A DNA stretch of 64,000 bases, taken from Blastocystis sp. Blastoise (taxonomy: Eukaryota > Sar > Bigyra > Opalinata > Blastocystidae). Positions 52,355 through 64,000 of this stretch are shown here, piece after piece. Each line of letters starts with the position of its first letter. The first letter of the stretch is position 1. Location of the stretch: the NCBI GenBank assembly GCA_039096225.1, contig JBBPEB010000029.1:682001-746000 (forward strand). The letters run 5' to 3'. Made by a program: the position numbers and the translations under genes. The notes below the pieces were generated by a model. It was not told the origin of the DNA. It made no database searches and saw only the letters and a list, made by a program, of their open reading frames with translations.

Positions 52355-53917
52355 ATGAATTTTAATGAAGACATAGAAACAAGGGATGATATATCTTTGT
52401 TCGATATTTGTATGTATATAAGATTTCACTTTTCATTAGATTGATATATTCGATTTATATAGATGCTGATCCCGAAGATCTTGATAACAGTACAACTTCA
52501 GCAGATATATCAATTTATGAAACTCCTAAAAAGAATAGTATGAATTGTTTTTATTATTATCTATTAATTCTTATTTTTATGTTTTTTTTTAACAAAAAAA
52601 GAATAAAAAGAGATTACTTACTCTTGACTTAATTATAAAAATATATTTATTTTCTTTGTTTGTAGTGGATAACAAAGAGAATTATACTCCATTATATTCT
52701 TCAAAAGGAAAGAGTCGTTGTCGTTTTACAAAACAGATATTACGTGATGATATTTTAAAAGATAAAACAAATTGTCATCTTTCCTTTGATGATTGTGATT
52801 TTGAAGAAACAATTCCAACTCCTACCTTTTATTTTAGAAGAAAGAAGTTTATATTTAAATCTCAACAGACACGAATGGCTTCTATATCAAAATATGAGAA
52901 TGATTTTCTTCATGAAGATCCTTCAACACCTTCAAGTCTTCTTACACCTATCAAATTATTAAGTCCACCAAATATTATATATATATATATATATATATAA
53001 TTATATATTGTTCTTTATTATTAGTATTATTCTATGCTTTTTCTTTCAATAATTTTTACAATAAATATTATTATATATATTTTTTGTTGATATTTTTAAA
53101 TTTAATTTTAAATAGTGTTTCTATTATATGTGTATTATTTTAATACTTTCTATTAGTTTAAAAAAGTATTTCTATTCTATATATATATATAAATGTAAAT
53201 CCTATAATAAATAGATATTAATCATTCAGTTACAACTCGATCAAAACGAGGTTTTTCATTTGAATCGAATTTAATAAAACGAAGAAGTCAATTGGAATCT
53301 CCATGTATATTCTTATTCTTATTGTTATTGTTATTCCTATTGTTATTGTTATTGTTATTGTTATTGTTATTGTTATTGTTATTGTTATTGTTATTCATAT
53401 TCATATTCATATTCATATTCTTATTCTTATTTATATACATTATAAAACATAATATATATATGTTCAATAGAATTTTCAATACTATTATCATATAGATATT
53501 AATTCGACTATACCATATATATATAGCTTTTAGTCCTATAGTTCCTCATTATTCCATGAAAACACCAAATAACCGCGATTCTGACAGTATTGATATGAAT
53601 GAAACAATTGATGAACCATCAGATACTTTTATTTCTCAAGAAAGTATATATATATATATTCTTCATAGAGATATAAATATTATATATATATATATTAATT
53701 ATTTTTAATGTTATTCTTATTATTCATACTCATTCATTGATTAAAAGACTATTTTTAATATTTATTGTAAACAACTTTTTAATAGAAAAAAACTATTATT
53801 CTTTAATTAATTATATATATAGATAAAGGTCGTGGAAGAGCTCGAAAGTATATTAAGGATGATCTTGTTGGTGATTATAATACTGTTTCAAAGAAAATAT
53901 TTGATGATGATTATTAG
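52355..53917 (+). CDS. KEN-box-containing protein of unknown function
   Basis: Exons 52355-52409, 52463-52537, 52666 to about 52966, 53215-53304, 53527-53643 and 53823-53917. The product is hydrophilic and disordered-looking. MDNKENYTP contains a KEN box, the APC/C degron of cell-cycle proteins, followed by Thr-Pro and Ser-Pro sites (TPTF, DPSTPSSLLTP, SPIVPHYSMKTPNN) that could be CDK targets. Basic patches include RSKRG, KRRSQ and a GRGRARKY motif before the acidic end KKIFDDDY. A mitotic regulator such as a securin- or sororin-like protein is possible, but no family signature was recognised. The end of exon 3 is uncertain: either an unusual GTCCAC donor or a non-GT donor is needed to reach the next exon in frame. 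Confidence 0.55.
53305..53526. repeat. TTATTG / ATTCAT repeat intron
   Basis: The intron holds about fifteen TTATTG copies followed by four ATTCAT copies. Confidence 0.75.
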
Positions 53918-54293
53918 TACAATCTTTCTATTATTATTTTTATAGTGTCTCGTGTATTATGACACATTTTCTCACTTTTGCAAATAAACTTTTTCTCTTT
54001 TCAACATTTGTTACACTGCTGTCCTATATATATATATTAGTTTATTTATTGTAACATCTAAATTAATCTGAATTGCTCTTATGAATCCAAATCGCTAATA
54101 TATGTTTTGTCTGAGTATTCTTTTAACATTGATCATTTTAATTTCTTGTGTTTTTCCATCATTTCTCTTTAACTTGAAGAAGAAGCTCTTCTCATCAAAT
54201 AAAATTAATAAATATTAGTATCCACATACAGGGTAACTCAATATATATGAAAACAAGAATTCTTAAAGAAATATTTCTTTTTATTGAATTATC

Positions 54294-54868
54294 ATGCAAG
54301 TTTCTACAAATTTTATTCGTTATTTTTCTATAAATGCATCAAATATGAGTCTTAATATTCCTGTGAGGTCTTATTTGAATAGGAAGAAATATATGAAATT
54401 GAATACGGGAAAAGCACAGAATTATATGCAGCGTACATTAACATCTGACTCTACACGCAATCAAGCATTTACTATAAATATTATTATATAGAAAAACAAA
54501 AGAAAGAAGAAGAAAATGAAATTATCGCAGAGATTGTTGGTCAAACTCAAGCTTATAAGGAATACGAGAAGGCTATTGAACAGGCTGCAATCAAATTACA
54601 ACGAAAATATGATGAGATCTCAGAGAATTCAAAAGGTGTTTCTTATCAGAATATGCAAATAGAACTTCAAAAAGAAAGAGAAAAGATAGCAGAGTTCTAT
54701 CATCCGTTGATTTACAAAGAATCGCATGCTCTCAAACGTTTATATGATACAGGAAAAATTTCTATCCATCCTAAAAGTTTTCATGATATTTTTATGGATA
54801 CTTTAGTTGAAGTTACATCAGGGGAACAAAAGGAACAACCAAAACAAATAGAAAATAAAAAGAAATAA
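54294..54868 (+). CDS. probable mitochondrial protein, unknown, coiled-coil
   Basis: Two exons, 54294-54432 and 54492-54868, 171 residues, with a GTACAT donor. The N-terminus MQVSTNFIRYFSINASNMSL has Arg and hydroxylated residues but no acids, as in a mitochondrial presequence. The middle is a long charged helix (KEEENEIIAEI, YEKAIEQAAIKLQRKYDEI, LQKEREKIAEF), then HPLIYKESHALKRLYDTGKI and a Lys-rich end. It could be a mitoribosomal or inner-membrane assembly subunit, but I do not recognise it. Confidence 0.6.
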
Positions 54869-54951
54869 AGTTTTTAGTTGTATTTCGATGTTTTTAATTA
54901 TGTTTATAAAAAAGTAAATATTTATACGTGAGTTTATTCTTGTTGTGTTAC

Positions 54952-54984
<33 letters not shown>

Positions 54985-55223
54985 CTGAAATATTATTATT
55001 ATTATATTATTATCTGAAATATTATTATTATGATTAACAAAATAACAAAAAGAAAAAATATAAATAATATACAATAATAACCCAGAATTGCCCAGAAAAG
55101 AATGATTTCAGAAACGTTAATAGAATATATGAAATAGAATATGGAAAAAGTGTATATATATTAATAAATAACCCATTATAAAAGTGTATAATAAAAAAGA
55201 AAATATGAATAGAGAAAGGAAAT
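54869..55223. other. intergenic with ATT repeats
   Basis: 355 bp between convergent genes. It includes a (TTA)n run and two copies of an ATCTGAAATATTATTATTAT unit near 54980-55030. Confidence 0.55.
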
Positions 55224-56792
55224 TTAAATAAAAGTGACAAGTTTCTCATTAATATCATACATAACTTTATCATAATATTTCATTCCATATAATGCATCCA
55301 TTGCTTGTTTATAATTCTTAGAGTTATAGGTATTTATAAAATCTAATTCGAAATCATGAAAACGTTTTTCTGCTTGTTTTAAATATTGTTTTAATTCTTT
55401 TGCTGATTTTGTCATATCAATTTCTTCACTAGAAAATAATAATACTCATTAGTCATATAAAAATATAAGAAGTAAATATAGAAGAGATAATATAGAAGAG
55501 ATAATAAAGAAGAGTATATATACAATAAAGATACTTTAATTCCATGATTTCCATGAGAAGCATCGGAGACGCAGGAACTGACACTTTTCCCTCACCAAGA
55601 ACGTCATTTCCCGTTTGAATATATAACTATAATAATTATTCAATAGAATAATAATAAAATAATAATATAATTATTCAATAGAATAATAATAAAATAATAA
55701 TATAATTATTCAATAGAATAATAATAAAATAATAATATAATTATTCAATAGAATAATAATAAAATAATAATATAATTATTCAATAAAATAATAATAAAAT
55801 AATAATATAATTATTCAATAAAATAATAATAAAATAATAATATAATTATTCAATAAAATAATAATATAATTATTCAATAAAATAATAATAAAATAATAAT
55901 ATAATTATTCAATAGAATAATAATATAATTATTCAATAAAATAATAATAAAATAATAATATAATTATTCAATAGAATAATAATATAATTATTAATAGAAT
56001 AATAATAGAATAATACTATGATCAACTATATAAAAGATAATTAGCTCTTTTTACAGGATTTTTTATTTTTTCATAAGCCTGATTCACTATACTAGAGACA
56101 GTTGCTGCTATATCCTTTTCCTTCTATAGTATATAATATATCTGTAAGAATACCAAATATAGTAATAAATAGAATATAAATACAATACAAAAAAAATATA
56201 TACAATACAAAAATAATAAAATACTATAAATACAATATAATATAACTTTAATATAACTATAACACATACTTGTGATTTTTGAGAGAATAAATCAGGATGT
56301 AATTTACGTTGTAAATTATGGAAGCTTTCTAATAGTACTTTCATATCTATATCATATTTAGGCTCTCTATATAACATACATTATAAATATATTATTTAAA
56401 ATAAATTAATAATAACAAATATATGTAATACATAATAATACTACAATAGGAATACTAATTATATACAGATTAAACATCTTAAAATAATCTGAAGGAGATG
56501 AAGAAACTTCTATAAAAGGAAGAATCTTCTTACATTTATGACAAAAACGGTCATTACAATCATTAAAAGAAGCACAATTCCAACATTTTGTTAAATGTTC
56601 ACATTGATCACAACTAGATGCACATTTAACATCTCCATTACAATGACAAGCAGAACCAAAATAACGTTTCGAATTGTGTTCCATATTAAGCATATTTTGT
56701 GAAAAGACAGATATAGAGCTTATAGAAACTCTTGCTACTGATTTATGAAGAAGTAGAAATGTTTTTGGAGCAATAGTAAGAATCTTATTCAT
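55224..56792 (-). CDS. HscB/Jac1 J-domain co-chaperone, mitochondrial Fe-S assembly
   Basis: Five exons (56792-56467, 56366-56270, 56123 to about 56034, 55626-55535, 55428-55224), 269 residues. The N-terminus carries several Arg/Lys and no acids for ~35 residues (presequence-like). A Cys-rich region (HCNGDVKCASSCDQCEHLTKC) runs into CWNC...FCHKCKK, the two-CxxC zinc site known in animal HSCB. The J domain has LHPDLF (the HPD that stimulates Hsp70) and NPVKRANYLL. The C-terminal helical domain (FELDFINTYNSKNYKQAMDAL, YYDKVMYDI) would bind the scaffold IscU. The intron at about 56033-55627 cannot use GT-AG without losing VKRANYLL; TTATAT is repeated at both its borders and it is filled with a ~35-bp tandem repeat. 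Confidence 0.87.
55628..56020. repeat. 35-bp tandem repeat inside HscB intron
   Basis: About ten imperfect copies of a unit containing AATTATTCAATAGAATAATA followed by AATAAAATAATAATAT. Confidence 0.85.
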
Positions 56793-57109
56793 TGTTTTTA
56801 AAATAACTATCTATATAAATCATAAAATAAACAAATCAACTTTCATATATCAGATACAAATAAATAAATTAATACGAAATCAATAGATTATTGAAAAAAG
56901 AAATATGTGTTGAATAATGGTGTAGAAAAGGTAGAACCTTGATTTTTCCTTGAAAATGGCGACTTTTTTAAAAATAACAAAATGATTATAAATTAAATAT
57001 AATAGATAAAGGATTAAACGATATTGAATTATTATTTAATTGATAGAAATGGATAGAAGAGATCATGGTCGCCATAGTGATCGTGATGAGCATCGAAGTT
57101 CTTCTCATA
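56793..57109. promoter_or_regulatory. divergent region and displaced Prp5 start
   Basis: Promoters of HscB (-) and Prp5 (+). An ATG at 57049 opens a frame of Arg/Asp/His-rich codons (MDRRDHGRHSDRDEHRSSSH) that runs into the MITE at 57110 and then stops. Deleting the MITE plus one ATA copy joins it in frame to the present Prp5 sequence, so it looks like the ancestral first exon. Confidence 0.65.
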
Positions 57110-57206
57110 CACTATTAGGCACTTTTGACCTTTTAGAATAAATGATTGGCAAAATTCACATTTTTATCCAATCATTTTTCTTAAAGCGTCAAAATGCCTA
57201 ATAGTG
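57110..57206. mobile_element. 97-bp CACTA-type MITE with 3-bp target duplication
   Basis: Terminal inverted repeats CACTATTAGGCACTTTTGAC (57110-57129) and GTCAAAATGCCTAATAGTG (57188-57206) match except for one base. A second inner inverted pair (AAATGATTGG / CCAATCATTT) lets nearly the whole element fold. It is flanked by ATA on both sides (57107-57109 and 57207-57209). A CACTA terminus with a 3-bp duplication is the hallmark of the CACTA (En/Spm) superfamily. Its right repeat contains the ATG now opening the Prp5 frame. Confidence 0.82.
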
Positions 57207-58191
57207 ATACTCATCATCGTCGTCACGAATCTTCTTCTAGAAGAAGCTCTAGTAGATCTGAACATCGTAATCTAGATCGAAAGAGAGATACAAATCATTC
57301 TAGCCATGAACATCATGGTCGTTCTAAGAGTCCTTACTATGAAACAAATAGACATACTAGTCCATATAGATCTAGTAGCAAAGCATCAGATTCTCATCAT
57401 AGTAAGTCCAACTATAGTGAACATTCTCACCGAAATCGTTCTAGATCAGGTCATTCTTCAATAACAACTAGTCCTGAGAAACCCAAATTTAGTTATATAG
57501 ATACACAAACACAAACGAATATGGAATCAAAGATCAAAGAAGATAAAATCGTTGAAACACAAGATTCTAATGAAGTATCAGTTGCTTCTACAGTTGATAT
57601 TCTAGATAATAAATCTCCAGAACAACCTTCTTTATCAAACGATACAACTGTGAATTCAACTAATGATTCTAATGATGATAAAAAAATAAATATAGATAAT
57701 AATAAAGATAAAAATATAAATATAGATAATAAAGATACCTTAAATAATAATAAAAATACCTTAAATACAAATATGGATATAGAAATGTCTTCAGAAATAA
57801 AGTCTTCTGTGGAACCTATTCGTGTTCCGTCAGGTTTCTCCTTTGAAGCCCCTCCCGCTAAGAGTATTTCTTTGTCGCTTCCCTCCCTCAAAACAAATTC
57901 TACTACGAATAAACCACTTATACTCTCTCTTAATAAACCTAGTTTAACTGTATATTATATTATTATTTATTATATATATTTAAATTATAATCCTGTTTTT
58001 GTTTATGTTCTTTTTCAATATATATATATATGTTTAATATTTATATTTATAATAATTATTAAAATTTTTATTATAATAAATAATATATATATATATATAT
58101 AGACATCTAAACCAATTAGTCTCTCGTTTCCCGCGTCTACAAAGCGCGCTATTCCTTCTCTTGGATTCAATACAACAAAACCTAAAGTATT

Positions 58192-58248
<57 letters not shown>

Positions 58249-58409
58249 TATTCTATATATATATAAATATATTCTATTCTATATAGATATAAACATATTC
58301 TATTCTATATATATATAGGTTGCTTCTATTTTTATGAAGCCTACAACTACTTCTCATTCAAATAGTATATATATATATGAATATTATAAGATAATTATAA
58401 TTTCCATAT

Positions 58410-58446
<37 letters not shown>

Positions 58447-61228
58447 TACAAAGCCTATTTCTTCAAGTCATGCATCATCTCTGTCAGAAAAGTCAAATAA
58501 CCGCGGGAATAAGAGTCAGTCAGTTGATGATGATATTGATCCTCTGGATGCATATATGAAGGAAATCAATGTATATAATTATAATAATAATAAATATAAT
58601 AATAAATATAATAATAAATATAATAAAAAAACTATATATATAGGCTGAAGCTAGTCGTTCTGTGCAGGAAGCGAAAGCGAAGGAAGAAGCAGAGTATCAG
58701 GAGAAACGTCGAAAGGAGGAAGAGGAGGAGAAGGAGAATAAGAAGGAAGAAGAGAAGGAGAATAAAGTCATTACTTATGAAGATATCGTGTATGATTCTA
58801 TATATATATATACTATTATTATTATTCATATGTTATTTTATAAGTATATATTCTTATATATATATAGTAAGTCGATGACCCCTCAAGCTGAATCTGCTGA
58901 AATGGAAAGCACGGATGATGAAGAGAACGAACAATATCTCAAGGAATTCAGAGAAGCACTTAAAAAACAAGTATTTATATATAGTGTATCAGTTATTTAT
59001 TGTTTTTAGCATTATATGTATACTATTTTTATATTTATTCTCATATATATATATATATATATATATAATAAATGAAATTATCTTATTACGTTTCTTTATA
59101 TATAGAGAGAAGAAGAAGAGAAAAAAATCCAAGATGAAAAATTAAAACAAAAGATTCAGTCTGATTTAGGCTTTGCTGAAAAAGTATGAATTGAAATATT
59201 CTGTTTTTTAAATCATTTTATTCAAGTTTATATATATATATGTATTTATTATTTGCAATTAATATATATCTTATTTGTGTCTGTCCTCTCTTTCAACAAT
59301 TTCTATAATCCATGTATGTAGGATGACGATGTCATCGTCGATGAAATCGAAGGCATTGAACCGACTGCACTAGATCTATTTCAAAAGAAAATGCAGAAAA
59401 AAGTTATTACAGTATATTTTATATATTATATTATATATTTATAATTATAAATAAATAATGTTTATATATATATGTATATAATTATATATAAATAGCCTGT
59501 AGATCATTCTCAAATGCATTATATTTCTATTCGAAAGGATTTCTTTATTATTCCCCCTGCTGTTAAGAATATGAATAAAGTATATATATATTCATATATA
59601 TATTCATAATATATAATAATTTTTCTATATATAAATGAATAGTATTATATCTCAATATATATATATATTAATATTATTATTTCTCTATATACTATACAAT
59701 ATTATTAATTATATATATATAGGAGGAGATAGATAATGTACGTGAATCATGGAAGATGAAAATTCGTGGAAAAGACTATCCTCCTCCAATTTTCAGCTGG
59801 GTTCAGACAGGCTTAAATGAGAAGATATTATTCTTAATTAATAAATATAAATATGAAAAACCATTCCCTATTCAATCACAAGTATATATATATATATATA
59901 CTATTATATTTATTATTATTATCATCTCTATATGATTCATCTAGGCTATTCCCACGATTATGACGGGTCGTGATGTTATTGCTGTTGCTCGTACTGGCTC
60001 TGGAAAGACACTTGCGTATTTATTACCTATGTTTAGACATATACTAGATCAACCGAAACTTATGGTATATATATATATATAGTTATTATTATGTTTATTA
60101 TTATGATTATGATTTATTCTATTAATAAGCTTCTTTTTATATTTTTATCTAATAATTTATGTATTATATATTATCATCTATTATAATCATTATTAGAATA
60201 AACTTTTTTATAAACAAATGTTATTGTTATTTATTCCATTGATATAACTCTATTATACTATTGAATTGTGTTTTAGGAAGGTGAGGGACCTATTGCTATT
60301 ATCATGGCACCTGCACGTGAGCTAGTAACACAAATCGCAAAAGAAGCCAATAAGTTTGCTAAGCTATTGAATCTACGTGTGACGAGCGTGTACGGAGGAA
60401 GCGTCGTCAGCGAACAGATTAACGCCATGAAACGAGGAACTGATATTGTTGTTTGTACACCTGGTATATATATATTTAATTGTTTAACAAATATTATTTT
60501 TCTTATATATGTATATTTTTTTTAAGATTTTATTTTATTATTATAACTATTTTCTTTTGGTTTCTTTATGTTTCTATTTCTATTTCTTTCTATTTCTTTC
60601 TATCTCCTTCTTTATTTATCTTCTTCTCTATATATCTCCTTCTATATCTATCTCTTTCTCTATCTATCTATCTTTCTCTATTTCTCCATCTCCTTCTCTA
60701 TCTAGGTCGTATGATAGATATCTTATGTATGAACAGTGGTCGATTATTATCCTTAAGTCGTGTGTCTTTTGTTGTTCTTGATGAGGCAGATAGAATGTTA
60801 GATATGGGATTTGAACCACAAGTATATATATATAATAATAATATTATTATTATTATTTATTACTTTTGATAGAGAATAAATATGTATTGAATATACAACA
60901 TATTCTATTAAAATTTATTAAATACTTTATGTATTATATATATATAGATATCGATGATATTAAATAATATTCGTCCGGATCGTCAATTAGTTATGTTTAG
61001 CGCTACATTCCCCACTCATGTTGAAAAGATGGCTATAGAGATGTTAAAGAAACCTATAATGATTATGATTGGAGGGCGGGCAGAAGTGGCGGGAGAAGTA
61101 GATCAATATGTAGAAGTCATAAGAAAAGAAAATAAATGGTTACGATTATTACAATTATTAGGTACTTGGAACACAAAGGGACTTATATTAATATTTGTAG
61201 ATACACAACAAAAAGCGGATCAAGTATA

Positions 61229-61302
<74 letters not shown>

Positions 61303-61999
61303 GAGATTTGTTATTTTTTAACAATCTATATATATATTTAACTAATTATTCTATATCATTTATATTGATTCTATATATAGTTATCATGTGATTTAAAACG
61401 TAACGGTTATTTTACCGTTGCACTTCATGGTGGAATGGACCAATTGGATCGTGATCAAGCTATTAGTGATTTTAAGAATCAAATAAGTACCATTATGGTA
61501 GCTACTTCTGTAGCAGGTCGTGGATTAGATGTTAAAGACTTAGTTCTTGTTATTAATTATGATTGTCCTAACCATCTTGAAGATTATGTATATATATATT
61601 ATTATACTTATTATACTTATTGTTATTTTCTTTATTCTTAATAATATTATTATTATATATATAAAGGTACATCGTGTTGGTCGTACAGGTCGAGCTGGTG
61701 AGATTGGTACGGCGTTCACATTTATCACTCCCGAAGAGGATCGTTACGCGAAAGATCTTGTAACGGCATTGAGAAAGAGTACACTCCCTGTTCCTGAAGA
61801 ACTCCAAGCATTAGCTGATAATTTTGAGATGAAAGTGAAAGCTGGTGAAGCGAAACGAAGAATTAGTGGATATATCACAAAAGGTTATAAGTTTACAGAA
61901 GAGGAGATAGGTGCAAGTGAATTAGAGAAGAATATGCAACGTCGTCAGTTTGAGATCGAAGGAGGTCTTATCACGGAACAACAAGCACTTGATGAAGAA

Positions 62000-62073
<74 letters not shown>

Positions 62074-63039
62074 ATATAAACCTATAAATAACAATATATA
62101 TATATAGCAAGAAGAGAATGAGATTCGTTCTAAATTACATCTTCAACTGTATAAACCACAAGATATATCTGCATTTACAGAAATTAATACCTCCCCGAAA
62201 CCTACTTCTCCTTCCTCCCCTAAAGCGACTTCTCCTTCTTCTTCTCCTCATCCTACTTCTCCTACTACACAAACATCACCCCATCCTACGACAGACTTTG
62301 ACTCCCTACCCAAGAGCGTCGTAGAAGCTGCCAAAGCTGCTGAAAGTGTCGGCTTAACTATTGATGCTTCAAGTAAAAAGAGTATATAAATATATATTTA
62401 ATATTTAAAAATGAATTATTCTATACATAATAATATTTGTGTTTTTTTTAAAATTTTTATTATATATGTTTTAGTTTATATTATTATTCATTCCATTGCT
62501 ATATATATATTTATTATTATTACTAGAATCATATTGAATATATATATATAGATGAAGAGTTAACTCCTTTAGAATTGGCTCAAAAACGTGCTGAAGAGTT
62601 GAAGAAGACTGGATTTATTGCTGCCGCCAAAGATGCAAATAAGGAAGTTATAAGCGCGGCAATGAAGGCAGTTCAAGCTCTTAATATGAAGATAAAGAAA
62701 GTAGATGGTATTCAGAAGCATATAGTAAATGATAAAGTATTATACCAATGGGATGTTGAGATAAATGATTATCCTCAGAAGGCGCGTCAGCGTATAACTA
62801 CACGTACAGAGATGGAACGTATCATGGAAGATACACATACGTCATTAACGTTACGTGGTACATATATACAACCGGGTAAAGTAGCATTATTGGGACAAGT
62901 TAAATTATATTTAGCAGTTGAGGGAGAAAACCCTATATGTGTACAAGAAGGTCGAAATGAAGTTATTCGTATCTTAGAAGAAGTTACTCGAGAAACTGGA
63001 TTCGATGAACAAGCTTATGGAAAATATCAAGTTGCTTAA
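57194..63039 (+). CDS. Prp5/DDX46 DEAD-box splicing helicase
   Basis: Eighteen exons, all GT-AG, encode about 1223 residues. The N-terminus is Arg/Ser/His-rich (RSRSGHSS) like SR-type splicing factors. [13 protein letters not shown] is a Prp5/DDX46 family motif. The helicase core has PFPIQSQAIP (Q motif), [52 protein letters not shown] and [10 protein letters not shown]. The C-terminal domain ends with [15 protein letters not shown] and RGTYIQPGK, as in DDX46. Prp5 remodels U2 snRNP and proofreads branch-site pairing. The frame now begins with an ATG inside a CACTA MITE (MPNSD), replacing about 20 residues. Whether that ATG or another is used is unproven. Several introns are (TA)n or (TTA)n. 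Confidence 0.92.
61224..61380. repeat. (ATT)n microsatellite intron in Prp5
   Basis: Over 70 bp of TTA triplets within the intron. (TA)n runs also fill the introns at 58187-58318 and 62000-62107. Confidence 0.85.
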
Positions 63040-64000
63040 GAATAGATATATATAATAATATATTTAATAAACATATTATCATTGTTCTCTATTCTTTATA
63101 TATTAACTTTTCTTTTTATGGATACATTTTATTGTTGTGCAATATGTTTTTAATATATATAAACATATATAAATGACAATAACAACTTGTTTTCTCTATT
63201 ATGCGTTATCATCAAGATTTTGTTGTTTTTATATATGAAAACTTTTAAGAATATAATATCATATTATATTTGATCATTAAAAATAATGTTAAGATTATAT
63301 ATCGTCATCTAAACAACAAAACATAATTGTTATAAAATTTTAGTCTTTATTCTTATTATTATAATTTTTATTAAAAAACTAATTATAAACTTATTATTCT
63401 TGATAAATATACAATTTAATTATATAAAAACGTTTTTATGAAAAAATCCATAAGTCAAGTATATTCTGTGAATATATATATAAGAAAACAATAATAAAAA
63501 AAATTATAAAGTATTTAATATTAAAATTAAGACATATATGCGTATGTAATGCACATTATATATAGAAACATAAATAAATATAACAAGCAAAAACAATGCA
63601 AATGAAATAACAAATAAAAAAACATAGAAATTATGGAAATAAATAAAAAAAAAAAATACACAAAAAGAAAAATATTTTGAAATATATGAAGAAACATATA
63701 AGAAATGTAATTGAAAAAGAATTATCAATGAAAATTAAAAAAATAAATAAATAAATATATTTATACAAGCCTATATGTAGAAAAAACTGTAAAAATAATT
63801 ATGACAATAACTGAAAGTAAATTAATAAACCTAATTATAAAAAATAATGTATAAATAAAGATATAAAAATAATAAAAAAAAAAACAAATATATATATGTA
63901 CATATATTACACAATAACCATTATTTTTCGTCATTTTTAATGACTTTTACTTGATTGATTTTCTTTGGTATTTTTTTATATATAAAATATTTACAAAGAA
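63040..64000. other. intergenic, AT-rich
   Basis: 3' flank of Prp5 and beyond. No frame has recognisable protein features, and no RNA-like GC block was seen. Confidence 0.6.

Noticed and set aside
52967-53214. Non-GT intron in the KEN-box gene
   Set aside because: A GTCCAC donor is in the right phase, so GT-AG splicing is possible although the donor is unusual. Left as uncertain, not reported as non-canonical.

Overview
The window is a very AT-rich nuclear stretch from a eukaryote. It carries about 16 protein genes, most split by many short introns of the form GTATAT...TATAG, often almost pure (TA)n or (TTA)n. The smallest seen are about 34-40 nt. Standard stops (TAA, TAG) are used, homopolymer tracts (Asn, Ser, Glu) are common, and two proteins have mitochondrial-type presequences. 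I cannot name the organism. The gene set (BRCA2, FNDC3-like tail-anchored protein, LSm10-like protein, ISC co-chaperone, mitochondrial ferredoxin) and the minor (U12-type) introns point to a unicellular eukaryote with aerobic-type mitochondria and a minor spliceosome.

Layout. 1-3161: 3' part of a protein with nine NPF motifs and a C-terminal pseudokinase (+). About 4265-6709: Mut-7/EXD3-like 3'-5' exonuclease (+). 7515-10392: decayed hAT transposon remnants with a broken transposase. About 10690-10862: structured non-coding RNA candidate. 11187-13329: 2.1 kb element with perfect 49-bp terminal inverted repeats and no ORF. 13399-14530 MAT2B-like (+), about 14766-15301 LSm10-like (+), 16021-16963 mitochondrial [2Fe-2S] ferredoxin with a 20-residue insertion (+), 17818-19197 amino-acid transporter (-).

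19946-32026: BRCA2 (-), seven exons, about 3792 residues, eight BRC repeats and a recognisable DNA-binding domain. 32501-34608 6-phosphogluconate dehydrogenase (-) and 35301-37113 UAP56/Sub2 helicase (-). 37493-42638: FNDC3-like multi-FN3 tail-anchored protein (+) with two AT-AC introns. 43348-46705: fused phosphorylase-amidohydrolase (+) with a textbook U12 intron. 47068-48948 SLC35-type nucleotide-sugar transporter (+), 49891-50326 mitochondrial bS6 (-), 50735-51032 eL29 (+). 51365-51960: structured non-coding block(s). 52355-53917 KEN-box protein (+), 54294-54868 probable mitochondrial protein (+), 55224-56792 HscB/Jac1 (-), 57194-63039 Prp5/DDX46 (+), whose start codon is supplied by a 97-bp CACTA-type MITE.

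Functional links: ferredoxin and HscB both serve mitochondrial Fe-S assembly. Prp5 and UAP56 act at the branch-point/U2 step of splicing. The MAT2B-like and phosphorylase-deaminase proteins both bear on S-adenosylmethionine metabolism. I see no operon-like organisation.

The most unusual items are the fused enzyme, the U12-type AT-AC introns, a set of introns that cannot be spliced with GT-AG ends while keeping conserved residues, BRC repeats that are all FxTG instead of FxxA, the MITE-donated start codon, and a GC-rich motif (around CCNCGGGRA) scattered through exons on both strands. Exon borders were inferred by eye from reading frame and homology. No transcript data or database search was available.
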